From Acetobacter sp. (lineage in GTDB: Bacteria; Pseudomonadota; Alphaproteobacteria; Acetobacterales; Acetobacteraceae), in NCBI RefSeq assembly GCF_022483985.1, contig NZ_JAKVME010000001.1, forward strand, positions 248,001 through 312,000: a DNA stretch of 64,000 bases, written 5' to 3'. Each line of letters begins with the position of its first letter. Position 1 is the stretch's first letter. The notes beneath the pieces are model-generated. The model saw only the letters and a list, made by a program, of their open reading frames with translations, was not told the DNA's origin and searched no databases. Position numbers and translations under genes: made by a program. This document shows, piece after piece, positions 1-8,122 of this stretch.

Positions 1-769
1 GGCGCAGGCTTTGCAGGTCCGCGTCATAACCCCGGCTGTTCCCACGCATGGCTTCCAGCGCCATACATCCGGCCAGATCGGCCAGTTCCAACGCACGGCG
101 GGCATGGTCGAACGCCAGTGCGCCGATGGCTGTAATTTCGTATGTGCCGCTGATGAGCGCATGTCCCTCCCGGGGACCGGGGGTGAGCGGCGTCAGCCCG
201 GCACGCTCCATGGCGACACGACCCAGCAGGCGTTCGCCTTTATAGGTGGCTTCCCCCTCTCCAAAAATGACAAGACCGATGTGGGCTGTGGCGACCAGAT
301 AGCCAACGGAACCCTTGGAGGGAGAGCAGGGAACAACGCCTCTGTTCAGCATGGCGGCCATTGTGTTCACAAGGGAGGCGCTTACTCCGCTATGCCCCTG
401 CAGGAGTGCCCGCAGCATCGTGGCCATTATGGCGCGGACAACCGCGTGGGGGTGCGGCGCACCTATCCCGCAGGCATGACTGCGGAGCATGCCAATCTGT
501 CCGTTGCTGATTTCTTCAGCCGAAAGCAGAACAGAATACTGATCGCCAACTCCTGTAGTCAGACCGTAAACGCGGCGTTTCTGGGCAATGGCGTCCTGTA
601 GGCTGGCCTGTAGTTCATGCAGTCTGGCAAGCGCCGTCTCGTCCAGAATAACAGGGGCGCCATGGGCGATGGCAACAATTTCGGCAATTGTGGTTTTATG
701 CGTGCCCAAGGTGACGGGCGTTATGTGTGGATGTTTTTTCTCACGGGATGTTTCGTGCTGAGCAGTCAT
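1..769 (-). CDS. Aromatic amino acid lyase-fold protein (HAL/PAL family) without the MIO triad, partial
   Basis: The 256 visible residues are the N-terminal half of a histidine/phenylalanine ammonia-lyase family protein; the rest lies left of the window. The family landmarks are present: RVYGLTTGVG with Tyr68 (the general-base tyrosine position of HAL), LRSHACGIG near residue 95, GHSGVS near 125, and IFGEGEA near 168. Where HAL has GSVG-ASG-DLAP-LAH, this protein reads GSVGYLVATAH (residues 153-163): three residues including the whole Ala-Ser-Gly triad are gone, so the MIO prosthetic group cannot form. Ordinary ammonia-lyase chemistry is therefore unlikely. MIO-less members of this fold such as ergothionase eliminate trimethylamine, so a lyase acting on a better leaving group is possible. 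It has its own upstream region with a HutC-type palindrome, 424 bp downstream of a second lyase homologue. Family membership is firm; substrate unknown. Confidence 0.85.
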   Translation of the reverse strand, partial: MTAQHETSREKKHPHITPVTLGTHKTTIAEIVAIAHGAPVILDETALARLHELQASLQDAIAQKRRVYGLTTGVGDQYSVLLSAEEISNGQIGMLRSHACGIGAPHPHAVVRAIMATMLRALLQGHSGVSASLVNTMAAMLNRGVVPCSPSKGSVGYLVATAHIGLVIFGEGEATYKGERLLGRVAMERAGLTPLTPGPREGHALISGTYEITAIGALAFDHARRALELADLAGCMALEAMRGNSRGYDADLQSLR

Positions 770-818
770 GAAACCTGAAACCCTTATCCTGCCGGTGCGT
801 AAGAGCATGACGAATCAT

Positions 819-847
819 CTTGTATATACATTAAAAAATATTACAAG
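819..847. promoter_or_regulatory. HutC/GntR-type operator upstream of the first lyase homologue
   Basis: A perfect 10-bp palindrome TGTATATACA lies at 821-830, about 52 bp upstream of the lyase start at 769. It sits in a larger inverted repeat, CTTGTA (819-824) and TACAAG (842-847). The core GTATATAC fits the GTMTAKAC consensus of HutC-subfamily GntR repressors. Similar cores occur at 3848 and 4132. The regulator gene is not in the window, so the assignment rests on the motif alone. Confidence 0.5.
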
Positions 848-1112
848 ATCGTATTGATATTTTGCTGGAACACAGCGGCTGTGCAGGATGGGGGTGAAGA
901 GCCGTTGACTGGGCCGTTTCAACGGCGGCGATCGTCTCGGTTTCTGTGGGCGATAGTTGTTCAGTGTATGGACTGAACGAACGGGTCGGACAGGCAAGAA
1001 CGAAGCGGCAAAGAGCTGGCGTGATGCCCGAGATGGTCGATGGGTGTTTGGGGCGTGTTTTGGTGGTTCTGATCCGTGATGGTTCTTTGCTCCGCGACTG
1101 ATCATGCGGGGT
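848..1112. other. Intergenic stretch with no recognised gene
   Basis: Between the two lyase homologues no reading frame on either strand resembles a known protein. A minus-strand frame of about 96 codons is open here but is rich in Arg, Pro and Ser with no recognisable motif, which is typical of chance frames in GC-rich DNA. Confidence 0.5.
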
Positions 1113-1164
1113 ATAAAGACCGGCCTGTAACGCCGGAACCTTGCCCGACGATGTCAGGCAAGGT
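1113..1164 (-). terminator. Tandem hairpins downstream of the second lyase homologue
   Basis: Reading the minus strand after the stop at 1194, a stem ACCTTGCC/GGCAAGGT (1138-1164) is followed by a second stem CCGGC/GCCGG (1120-1136) and then TCTTTAT. The second hairpin plus short T-rich tail looks like a modest intrinsic terminator, consistent with the first lyase homologue having a separate promoter. Confidence 0.45.
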
Positions 1165-1193
1165 GTTTTCTGAGAAAATGTCCGGAATCCGGC

Positions 1194-2612
1194 TTACGCA
1201 GCGATCATGCGGCCTGCATCCATCGCCTGCAGCAATCCGGAAAAATCACGTGGCAGTGCATCGCCGATCCGGACAAAGGGAAATGTTTCCCGGACTATCT
1301 TCAGGATGGATTGCAGCCCCGCAGGTATCTCTGCTTCACGACGCAGTTCAGCCGCCTGTGCGGCGACGACAAATTCGATGGCAACAATTTTCTTTGTCAG
1401 ATCAAGCATTTCTTTCAGTGTGGAGATTGTGAATACACCACCTGTTTCCCGGTCTTCAATGCCTTCCGCTTGGGATGTTGTTGTTACATCGAAAGATGTC
1501 GGAGCCGCTGCAAATTTGAGTTTATAGGCGTAACTCGCTACCAGAATCTGATACATTGCCAGACCGCTTTCTGACTGTTCCGCGGTGCCAACCAACCCTG
1601 TGGGCAGGCCGGACCAGAATTTGTCCAGAAGTTTGATCGTGCACTCCTGTGATGCGAATGCTGGTGGAACAAGCGAAATTTTTACAAAATCGAGTGCTGA
1701 TGCAACATTCTGTATCTCCCAGTTGGGCGCGTGGAGAACAGTAGCGCTTTCCAGATCAACCACGGGGTTCCCGGCCGAGGAATTCAACTGATTTGAAATG
1801 ACTCTCCGGGTGTATTCCAGACAGTCCCGAAGGCTGCCTGTCAGATAGGCCGTGTTGCGAAAGCTGCATGGATCTTGGAGATTTCGGGGCTGGTCGGTGT
1901 GGAAGAGGGTGCTACCCTGAAGGTAGGATCGCATCTTTTCGGAGCTTTCGGTAAAACCTTTGACCTTTTTCAAAGCGGCGACACGTTCGTCCAGTGGAGA
2001 CAGTTTGGCTGCAAATCCTTCCAGACTCAGGGCTGCGGCAGCCTCCATGTTGCCCAGAAGAGTTCCAAGATCATGGAGCAGTAGGGCTGCCTGGGCATCG
2101 GTCAGGGTTGTCTGGCCCAGTAATGTCAAAGCTTCGCCGTAGGAAAGGTCAAAATCTCCAACAAGACCGATAGCGAAATCTGCATTGGTTAAAAGCAGAT
2201 TGCCGTCAGCATGGACAGTGAAGGTATCGCCCCAGTTCAGGCCAGCGACAAGATGTTCAACCAGTTCCAGCCGCACGCCTGAGACCCCGGAGGCATATTG
2301 GTTGATCAACCGGCAAGTCGCCGCGCGGACAATCTCCTCCTTGTAAAGAGGTCCCTGAGCCAGTTGGTGGAATTCAAGCATCCGCCGGTTGAAAAAAGCC
2401 ACATCGCCATCGACATTTGCCCGTTTCAGGACGCCTACTCCTGTATTCAGGCCATAAACGGTTTTTCCGCTCTTGTATGTCTCATCAACAATCATGCGGG
2501 ATCGCCTGATACGTTCGCGAGCCAGATCTGTGAGTTCGATCCGCGCTTTTTCCCGGGCGACACGCACGAGTTCTTCAATTGTCAGGCTGGAGCCATCGAG
2601 AAAAACAGTCAT
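1194..2612 (-). CDS. Aromatic amino acid lyase-fold protein with Asp in place of the MIO serine
   Basis: This 472-residue protein has the HAL/PAL fold: TVYGLNTGVG with Tyr53 at the HAL base position, ASGVSGVR near 107, NLQDPCSF near 245, NSSAGNPVVD near 277 and SGLPTGL near 334. The MIO triad Ala-Ser-Gly (followed by Asp-Leu in HAL) is read as Ala135-Asp136-Gly137-Asn-Leu, so the serine that dehydrates to make MIO is absent. Roughly 25 residues after it, present in HAL, are also missing. The second catalytic tyrosine of HAL (QDPYS) is Cys249 here, while the following Arg is kept. GAGG precedes the ATG by a good distance. It lies 36 bp after the MFS gene and is probably co-transcribed with it. 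The protein may be an MIO-independent lyase or a partner subunit of the neighbouring homologue; substrate unknown. Confidence 0.88.
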   Translation of the reverse strand: MTVFLDGSSLTIEELVRVAREKARIELTDLARERIRRSRMIVDETYKSGKTVYGLNTGVGVLKRANVDGDVAFFNRRMLEFHQLAQGPLYKEEIVRAATCRLINQYASGVSGVRLELVEHLVAGLNWGDTFTVHADGNLLLTNADFAIGLVGDFDLSYGEALTLLGQTTLTDAQAALLLHDLGTLLGNMEAAAALSLEGFAAKLSPLDERVAALKKVKGFTESSEKMRSYLQGSTLFHTDQPRNLQDPCSFRNTAYLTGSLRDCLEYTRRVISNQLNSSAGNPVVDLESATVLHAPNWEIQNVASALDFVKISLVPPAFASQECTIKLLDKFWSGLPTGLVGTAEQSESGLAMYQILVASYAYKLKFAAAPTSFDVTTTSQAEGIEDRETGGVFTISTLKEMLDLTKKIVAIEFVVAAQAAELRREAEIPAGLQSILKIVRETFPFVRIGDALPRDFSGLLQAMDAGRMIAA

Positions 2613-2648
2613 ATTTTACCTCAAGATTCAGGGAAAGGAAGAATTGTG

Positions 2649-3757
2649 TCAGATATTCGCATATCGTTGGGGTGCTCCGCGCAGAATTGCGGGAATGGCT
2701 ATGGGCAGTGTGATCACGCAACAGATGAGAACGGCTATGCCCAGCTTGCTCATGGAGGCATGATCTATGATGTACCCGCCCAAAGGAGCGCCAATCGCGT
2801 AACCAACGCGTTCGGCGCCGCCGCACATGGTGCCCAGCCGACCGGTCGGGTCCAGAGTGGTCGAAGTGGCTGGGACAAAGCAGTAAAGACTGGTTGAAAA
2901 TACCCAGTGAATCACGATGGCGGCTGAATATCCGCCCGTATTTTCCGCAACACATATAAAATATGACCCTATTCCTGTCCCGATAACGCTGATAGCAAGC
3001 ATTTTGATATTGTTTATCTTCTTGAGCAGAACGGAGAGGGTAAGAAGGGCAGCAACGCTTGATGTGATGCCGATATTGTCAATGCGAGAGAGAAGTGGTG
3101 CGGGAATATGTATGTTTTCAGCGACATGCACGGAAAATGACCATGCCATGCTGACGGCAAGAGATGTTGCTAACGCCAATGACATGAGACACCATGCGGG
3201 AAAGCCAAGCGTCTGTTTTGTTTTTATGGTTTTATGGGCGCCTCTCCCAGTTTCCCAAAAAACGTGTCAAAAACGGGAATGGTGAGAATCAGCAGTGCAA
3301 TCAGCATGGGGGTGATTGCATTGATTAAAATAAAAGTGCGTTGCGGATTGGCTGTGTCAGCTGCAGCGCAGACATAGCTCCGGGCCAGAAAGGCCTGCGA
3401 TATGCCAAGCATCGTGGCGGCCAGCCAGAGCATATTTTCCGGGATGACATGCCCGGCAAGCAGCAGATTGCTCGACAGGCACCCTGCGGCGCCAAGCAGC
3501 GCACCTTTTCGGATGAATTTCTGCCCTATGAGCTGTGGCAGCACAAACATGATGGCGGCAAAGAATATGAGATCGAAAAAACAGAAAACCCCTGCTTCAG
3601 TAGCTGTTTTCTGATATCTCGACATTATGGATGTAACCTGAAACGGTATGATCGACGATCCAAGATAAGCAAGACAGCAGGAGGCGCTACATCCACTCAG
3701 ACGACGCATGAATATGAATGTGTTGTCCATGTCGGTGTGGCTTTCGAGGTTGTTCAC
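2649..3757 (-). pseudogene. Major facilitator superfamily transporter gene split by a frameshift
   Basis: Two adjacent minus-strand frames encode the two halves of one 12-segment MFS transporter. The N-half (GTG at 3757, or ATG at 3730) ends at a TAA at 3224-3226 just after residues LGEAP. The C-half is open from before that point (residues TKQTLGFPAWCLMSL) to 2649. The shift falls around 3226-3240, in ATAAAACCATAAAAAC, where one base in an A run would restore a protein of roughly 370 residues. Each half has about six hydrophobic segments. With no Shine-Dalgarno for the second half, the gene is probably inactive unless this is a sequencing error or slippage occurs on AAAA. Its position just upstream of the second lyase homologue suggests it carried that pathway's substrate. 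Confidence 0.75.
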
Positions 3758-3847
3758 TGTGGGGATCGGAACCGGGACTTGAAAACATTTCTTTTGTAAA
3801 ACGTCTTTGGAAAGCCGTTTTGACTGGACTGGGATTTTTTATCTTAA

Positions 3848-3857
3848 TGTATAGACA
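3848..3857. promoter_or_regulatory. HutC/GntR-type operator upstream of the MFS gene
   Basis: TGTATAGACA lies about 90 bp upstream of the MFS start. Its core GTATAGAC fits the HutC-subfamily consensus GTMTAKAC and matches the site at 4132 exactly. It is a plausible repressor site for the transporter-lyase transcript. Confidence 0.45.
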
Positions 3858-4451
3858 ACTTAATTTGCGTTATGCGTTCGGGGTTTGTCAATATGAAACT
3901 GCAACGAAAAATACGCGAAGAAAAATCTTGTGTCGTTTGAGTGTTTTATGACTGTGATTCTTTTCAATAAAGCTATCCTTCTTCGGATATCCTGACTGAG
4001 TGTTTCCTTATAAAATAATAAATTTTCTGTAGAATCGTTACTGATAGGGAATCCCCTGACTTATCCGTGCATGTTTTGCTCAGGTGTTGGGTCAGTCGGC
4101 GAATGATGAGGAGATGGCAGAGTTTCCCGTATGTATAGACATTGAGGGAAGGGTGGCCTGTTATTTGTTCGGAACGTAATTATTCTGAGAGTGACGATAA
4201 GAGTTTGTGAATGTGTCTGGAGTCACGTAGCCAGATCATGGCGCTGACAAAGCGACCAGCACCCGTCAGCGGAGAGTGTTTTCTCGTATTGCGGAACGAT
4301 CCAACGGAAACACCTGACGTGGTGACGTTCCCGAAGACGTGGACTGTCATGGATGACGCGAAGTATTTCATTGTGATCATGGCAATGTTTTTACGTGACG
4401 GGGTATTTTGGTTTCCCTGCCCGTTGCGAAAGAGGCCTTACGCGCAGAGCT
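3858..4451. other. Long AT-richer intergenic region, no recognised gene
   Basis: About 590 bp separate the MFS gene from the truncated efflux gene. The part nearest the MFS gene is AT-rich and probably holds its promoter. Frames of 60-90 codons near 4180-4440 on both strands match nothing I recognise. The only structured element seen is the second TGTATAGACA site. The region may contain decayed sequence. Confidence 0.5.
4132..4141. promoter_or_regulatory. Second HutC/GntR-type operator upstream of the MFS gene
   Basis: TGTATAGACA is repeated here, identical to 3848-3857 and about 284 bp farther upstream. The pair could allow looping by one repressor, or this copy may once have served a gene now lost from the 3.9-4.4 kb region. 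Confidence 0.4.
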
Positions 4452-5395
4452 TCAGGTCTCCCCACTCCGATTTCGGAAAGGATGAAGCGACAGTGCGGCG
4501 GCGCAGAGCAGACTGCCGATGCCGCTCAGGGCAACCACCCAGCCCATGGGCCAAGGCGTGCCATCGGCGAACGCTCCGATCAGACCTGAGCCCACAATGC
4601 CGTTGCCATATTGCGCCGCCCCAACGAACGCCGAAACCGAACCTGATCGCGCTGGTGACGTGTTGAGGGCGCCGGCGATCGAGTTGGCGACGATGAATCC
4701 GGTCGCCGAAGCAAAGATGAACAGCGGGACGACCAGCCCCCATAATCCTCCGCAGCCGGTCCACGCAGCGAGTGCGACCGGTATACCCGCGACGGCCGCC
4801 AGAAACGTGCCAAATCGCAGCATGCGGTCGCTGCCGATCCTGTGGGCCAGTCGGACATTGAGCATGTTCGTCGCCATGATTCCGATAATCCCTGCTCCGA
4901 ACAGCAGGCCATAATAGCGGGGCGGAACATGGTAATAGGAAATGTAGGCGAATGGCGTGCCCGCGACATAGGCGAACATGCCGCCATAGAAGAAAGCACC
5001 GGCGCCCGTATAGGCCATGAGGCGAGGTGTCGTGAGAAGTTCGCCGTAGCGCAGGAAGGCGCGCGACAGAGGCTCGTGGTGACGACGATCGGGCGTCAAT
5101 GTTTCCGGTAAGGTGGCGACAGCCGCGAGAGTGGCGATACCGACGCCTCCCAGAAGACCGAAAACCGACCGCCAGCCGCCCAGAGCTAGAATCTGTGCGC
5201 CCACGATCGGTCCCAGCAACGGTGCGATGGCCATGACGGTGATCAGCGTCGAGAGCATCCGGACGGCATGATGCCCCTGATACAGGTCGCGGACCATCGC
5301 GCGGGATAGGACGACCCCGGCTGAAGCGCCGAACGCCTGCACGATCCTCCATGCGATCAGACTGCCGATACTTCCGGAACAGGCGCACAGGATAG
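4452..5395 (-). pseudogene. Bcr/CflA-type drug efflux MFS transporter, N-terminus deleted
   Basis: The frame matches the Bcr/CflA subfamily from the segment LIAWRIVQAFGAS onward: the conserved R-x-x-QAFGAS-AG element, then LLGPIVGA and LGGWRSVF, and the remaining membrane segments to a normal C-terminus. A full protein would have about 100 more N-terminal residues (the first three membrane segments), but homology stops near 5395, where a LysR fragment begins on the opposite strand. No ribosome-binding site precedes the internal ATG at 5342. The gene is a remnant. The scar shows that a divergent lysR-efflux pair lost its shared promoter and both 5-prime ends. Confidence 0.8.
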
Positions 5396-5397
5396 AG

Positions 5398-5896
5398 TCT
5401 GACTGATATCGTGACCGAGCGCTTCGATGCGGGTGTGCGTCTTGGGGAGGCGATCGCGAAGGACATGATTGCCGTCCGGATCGGGCCTGAACTGCGGATG
5501 GCGATGGTTGGATCGCCTGCCTATTTCAAAGGGCGTTCTCCACCGCAAACACCTCATGATCTTGCCGATCACCAGTGCATCAACCTTCGTTTTCTTACTG
5601 GTGGCGGACTTTATAGCTGGGAACTTGAGAAAGACGGACGTGAAGTCCGTGCCCGTGTTGACGGTCAACTCGCCTTCAACAATGTCGATATGATCGTCCG
5701 GGCCTCGTTGGCAGGTTTCGGGCTCGCCTTCATCATGGAAGATCATGTGGTCGAACACATCAAAAAGAAACGTCTTGTGCGGGTCATGGAAGACTGGTGC
5801 CCGCCTTTTCCGGGATACCACCTGTATTATCCAAGCCGCCGGGAGCCTTCTGCAGCGTTTGCGCTTCTCGTCGATCACCTGCGCTACAGAGGGTAG
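5398..5896 (+). pseudogene. LysR-family regulator, C-terminal substrate-binding domain only
   Basis: The translation starts in mid-protein (LTDIVTERFDAGVRLGE) and continues through VAVRIGPELRMAMVGSPAYF-like sequence, DLADHQCINLRF and the final LysR substrate-binding lobe, ending in HLRYRG. The N-terminal helix-turn-helix, about 130 residues, is missing, and a stop codon lies in frame just upstream (5395). Homology begins exactly where the truncated efflux gene ends. Known LysR proteins of this type often stand divergent to the efflux gene they control, so both were probably cut by one deletion. It cannot bind DNA as it stands. Confidence 0.8.
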
Positions 5897-5994
5897 AAAG
5901 TGTTTTTTTTGAGTGTGTGGCTTTATTTTTCACGTTTATCCCCTTGACGTATGTTTATCGTAAGGGATTCACAACAGTAGTCTGTTAGGTTCCC

Positions 5995-6066
5995 TAAGCG
6001 ACCTATATCGAGGCCATGAAGCGCCTCAGCCGTATAATCCGTCCGCAATGCAATCGCACCAGCCAT
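5995..6066 (-). pseudogene. N-terminal stub of an IS630-type transposase
   Basis: After a strong Shine-Dalgarno (GAGGGAGGATCGGAG) the minus strand begins MAGAIALRTDYTAEALHGL, which I recognise as the opening of IS630-family transposases common in acetic acid bacteria. After about 20 residues the similarity is lost and the frame closes near 5920. It marks an older insertion cut by later rearrangement. Confidence 0.45.
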
Positions 6067-6127
6067 CTCCGATCCTCCCTCACAAGACAGAATCAGAACT
6101 GACTGGCCACGTCACTTCACAGATGAG

Positions 6128-6256
6128 TCAGACGTAATAGCTGTTGGTATCAGTTACTCGCCGCTCCGCATTGTGAGCGGGCGAATAGATATAGTCGAAG
6201 TCAGGCCAGCCTTTATTCATGATGCCTGAACGGTCACGTTGTCGGCCGTCATCCTA
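6128..6256 (-). pseudogene. C-terminal fragment of an unidentified protein next to the IS element
   Basis: Reading away from the IS5-family element at 6257, a frame of about 42 codons is open from the insertion point to a stop at 6128-6130. It encodes a tail containing GIMNKGWPDFDYIYSPAHN and ending NSYYV. The composition looks like real protein, but I do not recognise the family. It may be the 3-prime end of a gene disrupted by the insertion; its other part was not found at 8.4 kb, where a glycosyltransferase begins. Confidence 0.35.
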
Positions 6257-7115
6257 GAGGGTGTTATGTACTTTCTGGCGTGAGTGTTGCAGAACAGCTG
6301 GATGAATACTGCACGCAAACCATATCCATCTGATATCAGTGACGAAGAGTGGTCTCTGATTGTTCCGTATCTTCTTCTGATGAAGGAAGACGCGGAACAA
6401 CGGCATCATGATCTGCGGGATCTGCTCAACGGTCTTCGATATATGATCCGTTACGGCATTGCGTGGCGGACGATGCCGAACGATCTTCCGCCGTGGACTG
6501 CGGTTTATCAGCAATCCCGGCGCTGGATGGAAGCGGGATGTTTCGAGGCTGTTGTCCACGATCTCCGGGCTGTGCTGCGGCTGGCTGCAGGAAAACAGGC
6601 TGAGCCGACAACGGCGATTATCGACAGCCGGACACTGCGTTCGACACCGGAGAGTGGATCGCGCGCTGGGTATGATGGCGCGAAAAGAAAGAACGGATCG
6701 AAGCTTCACATGGCGGTCGATACCCTGGGGCATCTTCTGGCCCTGCACGTCACCCCGGCAAACAGGGACGACCGGGGAGAAGTCGGTCCGCTGACGGAAG
6801 CCATTCAGCAGGCAACAGACGGGAGCGTTGAACTTGCATGGGCCGATCAGGGCTATACCGGATCAAAAGCGGCGAAAGCCGCTGAAGAGCAGGATATCAC
6901 CCTCGAAATCGTCCGGCTGCCTCGGGCAAAACGGGGTTTTGTGTTGCTGCCCCGCCGATGGATCGTGGAGAGATCGTTCGCGTGGGCAACACGATGCAGA
7001 AGGCTCGTGAAAGACTACGAGCGCTGCGCTTCAACCCTCGCCGCAATGCACACCATCGCAGGTTTCATGCTGAAAAACGCAGCCAGCCTGCTCTGCCAAA
7101 GTGCATAACACACTC
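6257..7115 (+). mobile_element. Intact IS5-family insertion sequence, about 859 bp
   Basis: The element is bounded by imperfect inverted repeats: left GAGGGTGTTATGTACTTT, right (reverse complement) GAGTGTGTTATGCACTTT. It is flanked by the dinucleotide TA on both sides (6255-6256 and 7116-7117), the target duplication typical of IS427-type IS5 elements. It carries one complete transposase gene and abuts a second IS5-family element, sharing the right-hand TA. Confidence 0.85.
6302..7108 (+). CDS. IS5-family transposase
   Basis: A complete DDE transposase of about 268 residues from the ATG at 6302 (a GTG at 6284 would add six). It has the N-terminal insertion-element domain SDISDEEWSLIVPYL, the first catalytic Asp in IIDSRTL, the second in WADQGYTG and the catalytic Glu in RWIVERSFAW, followed by the usual C-terminal NAASLL helix. 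No stop or frameshift interrupts it and both IS ends are present, so the copy is probably active. Confidence 0.92.
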   Translation: MNTARKPYPSDISDEEWSLIVPYLLLMKEDAEQRHHDLRDLLNGLRYMIRYGIAWRTMPNDLPPWTAVYQQSRRWMEAGCFEAVVHDLRAVLRLAAGKQAEPTTAIIDSRTLRSTPESGSRAGYDGAKRKNGSKLHMAVDTLGHLLALHVTPANRDDRGEVGPLTEAIQQATDGSVELAWADQGYTGSKAAKAAEEQDITLEIVRLPRAKRGFVLLPRRWIVERSFAWATRCRRLVKDYERCASTLAAMHTIAGFMLKNAASLLCQSA

Positions 7116-7117
7116 TA

Positions 7118-7972
7118 GGGCGTGTTGTCAGTTAATTCCGATGATGGCGGAAACGAGTTGCACTGCTGCGAGGAATGTTGATTTCAGCTTGTCGTAGCGT
7201 GTTGCAATGCCTCTGAACTGCTTCAGCCTGGCGAAGAAGCGTCCAATGATGTTTCTGTTTTTGTAGAGCTGGAAGCTGATTTTCCGTGGATTGCGTCGGT
7301 TTTTCCTTGAAGGGATAACCGGTGTGATCTGCCGTTCTTCAAGCATTTCAATGAGCGGATCGGCGTCATAAGCCTTGTCGGCAATAAAAGCTTTGGGATC
7401 GACCTTATCCAGAAGAGGTTCTGCTTCCGTGATGTCCGCTCTCTGCCCGGGCGTCAGGGACAGGGCAACCGCCTTTCCTGCGGCATCGACAATGGTGTGG
7501 ATTTTCGAAGTCAGTCCGCCACGAGACCGCCCGATGGCCTGATCCGCGCCCCCTTTTTACGGACACTCGCACTGTGCTGGTGAGCCCGGACAATCGTGCT
7601 GTCGATCATCATATATTCGTTGTCGCGATCGGTAGCCAGATGCCGGAAAATCCGTTCGATCACGCCGCTTTCGCACCAGCGACGCAGTCGCCGGTGGACG
7701 TTCTTCCAGTCACCAAAACGGACAGGCAGGTCACGCTAGGGAATGCCGGCACGGTAACGATACAGAACCGCTTCCACGGACAGACGGTTATCGGCAGCCG
7801 CTCCACCGACATGACCTTCGCGACCCGGGAGAAGATCTTTTATCCGTTCCCACTGGCTGTCACTCAGGCCATATCGTCGCATTCATTTTCTCCCTGAAAA
7901 CAGGGAGAAAACATCACAGATCAGATGGAAGTACAAGCCTCATAGCGTCTGATGCTAACGGACGACATGCTC
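7118..7972 (-). mobile_element. Second IS5-family element, decayed, about 855 bp
   Basis: Inverted repeats are recognisable at both ends: GGGCGTGTTGTCAGTTAA at 7118 and, reverse complemented, GAGCATGTCGTCCGTTAG ending at 7972, flanked by TA at 7116-7117 and 7973-7974. The terminal sequences differ from those of the neighbouring intact copy, so it is a different IS5 subgroup. Its transposase gene is broken. A palindrome TTTTCTCCCTG/CAGGGAGAAAA lies just before the transposase start. Only the TA separates it from the element to its left. Confidence 0.8.
7128..7882 (-). pseudogene. IS5-family transposase, inactivated by a nonsense codon and a frameshift
   Basis: From the ATG at 7882 (MRRYGLSDSQWERIKDLLPG) the frame runs to a TAG at 7737-7739, where family members have the Trp of IPWRDLP. 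It continues through WKNVHRRLRRW, then MMIDSTIVRAHQHSA with the first catalytic Asp, and shifts frame just after KKGA near 7555. The remaining codons, with QAIGRSRGGL-type sequence, IADKAYDAD and NIIGRFFARLKQFR, end at 7128. Two independent lesions make this a dead transposase. Confidence 0.85.
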
Positions 7973-8122
7973 TAGCGAAGATTTCCTCAAGCTGTGCGTC
8001 AGTCAGGCCGGTGGCTTATCAGACAGTCCTGAGACAACTTCAACAGGGCTGTTTTGGTCTGTCGCATCTCAGAAGCTTGCGTCAACGACAGCAAACAGTG
8101 TGACGTTGTCACCATTCGAATA

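Noticed and set aside
11..601. Plus-strand open frame of 196 codons at the left edge
   Set aside because: It lies entirely opposite the ammonia-lyase-fold gene, whose motifs are unmistakable; the plus frame has no family features.
3221..3245. Programmed -1 frameshift in the MFS gene
   Set aside because: The slippage would have to occur on a single AAAA before the stop; there is no standard slippery heptamer in the zero frame and no clear downstream structure, so mutation or sequencing error is more likely.
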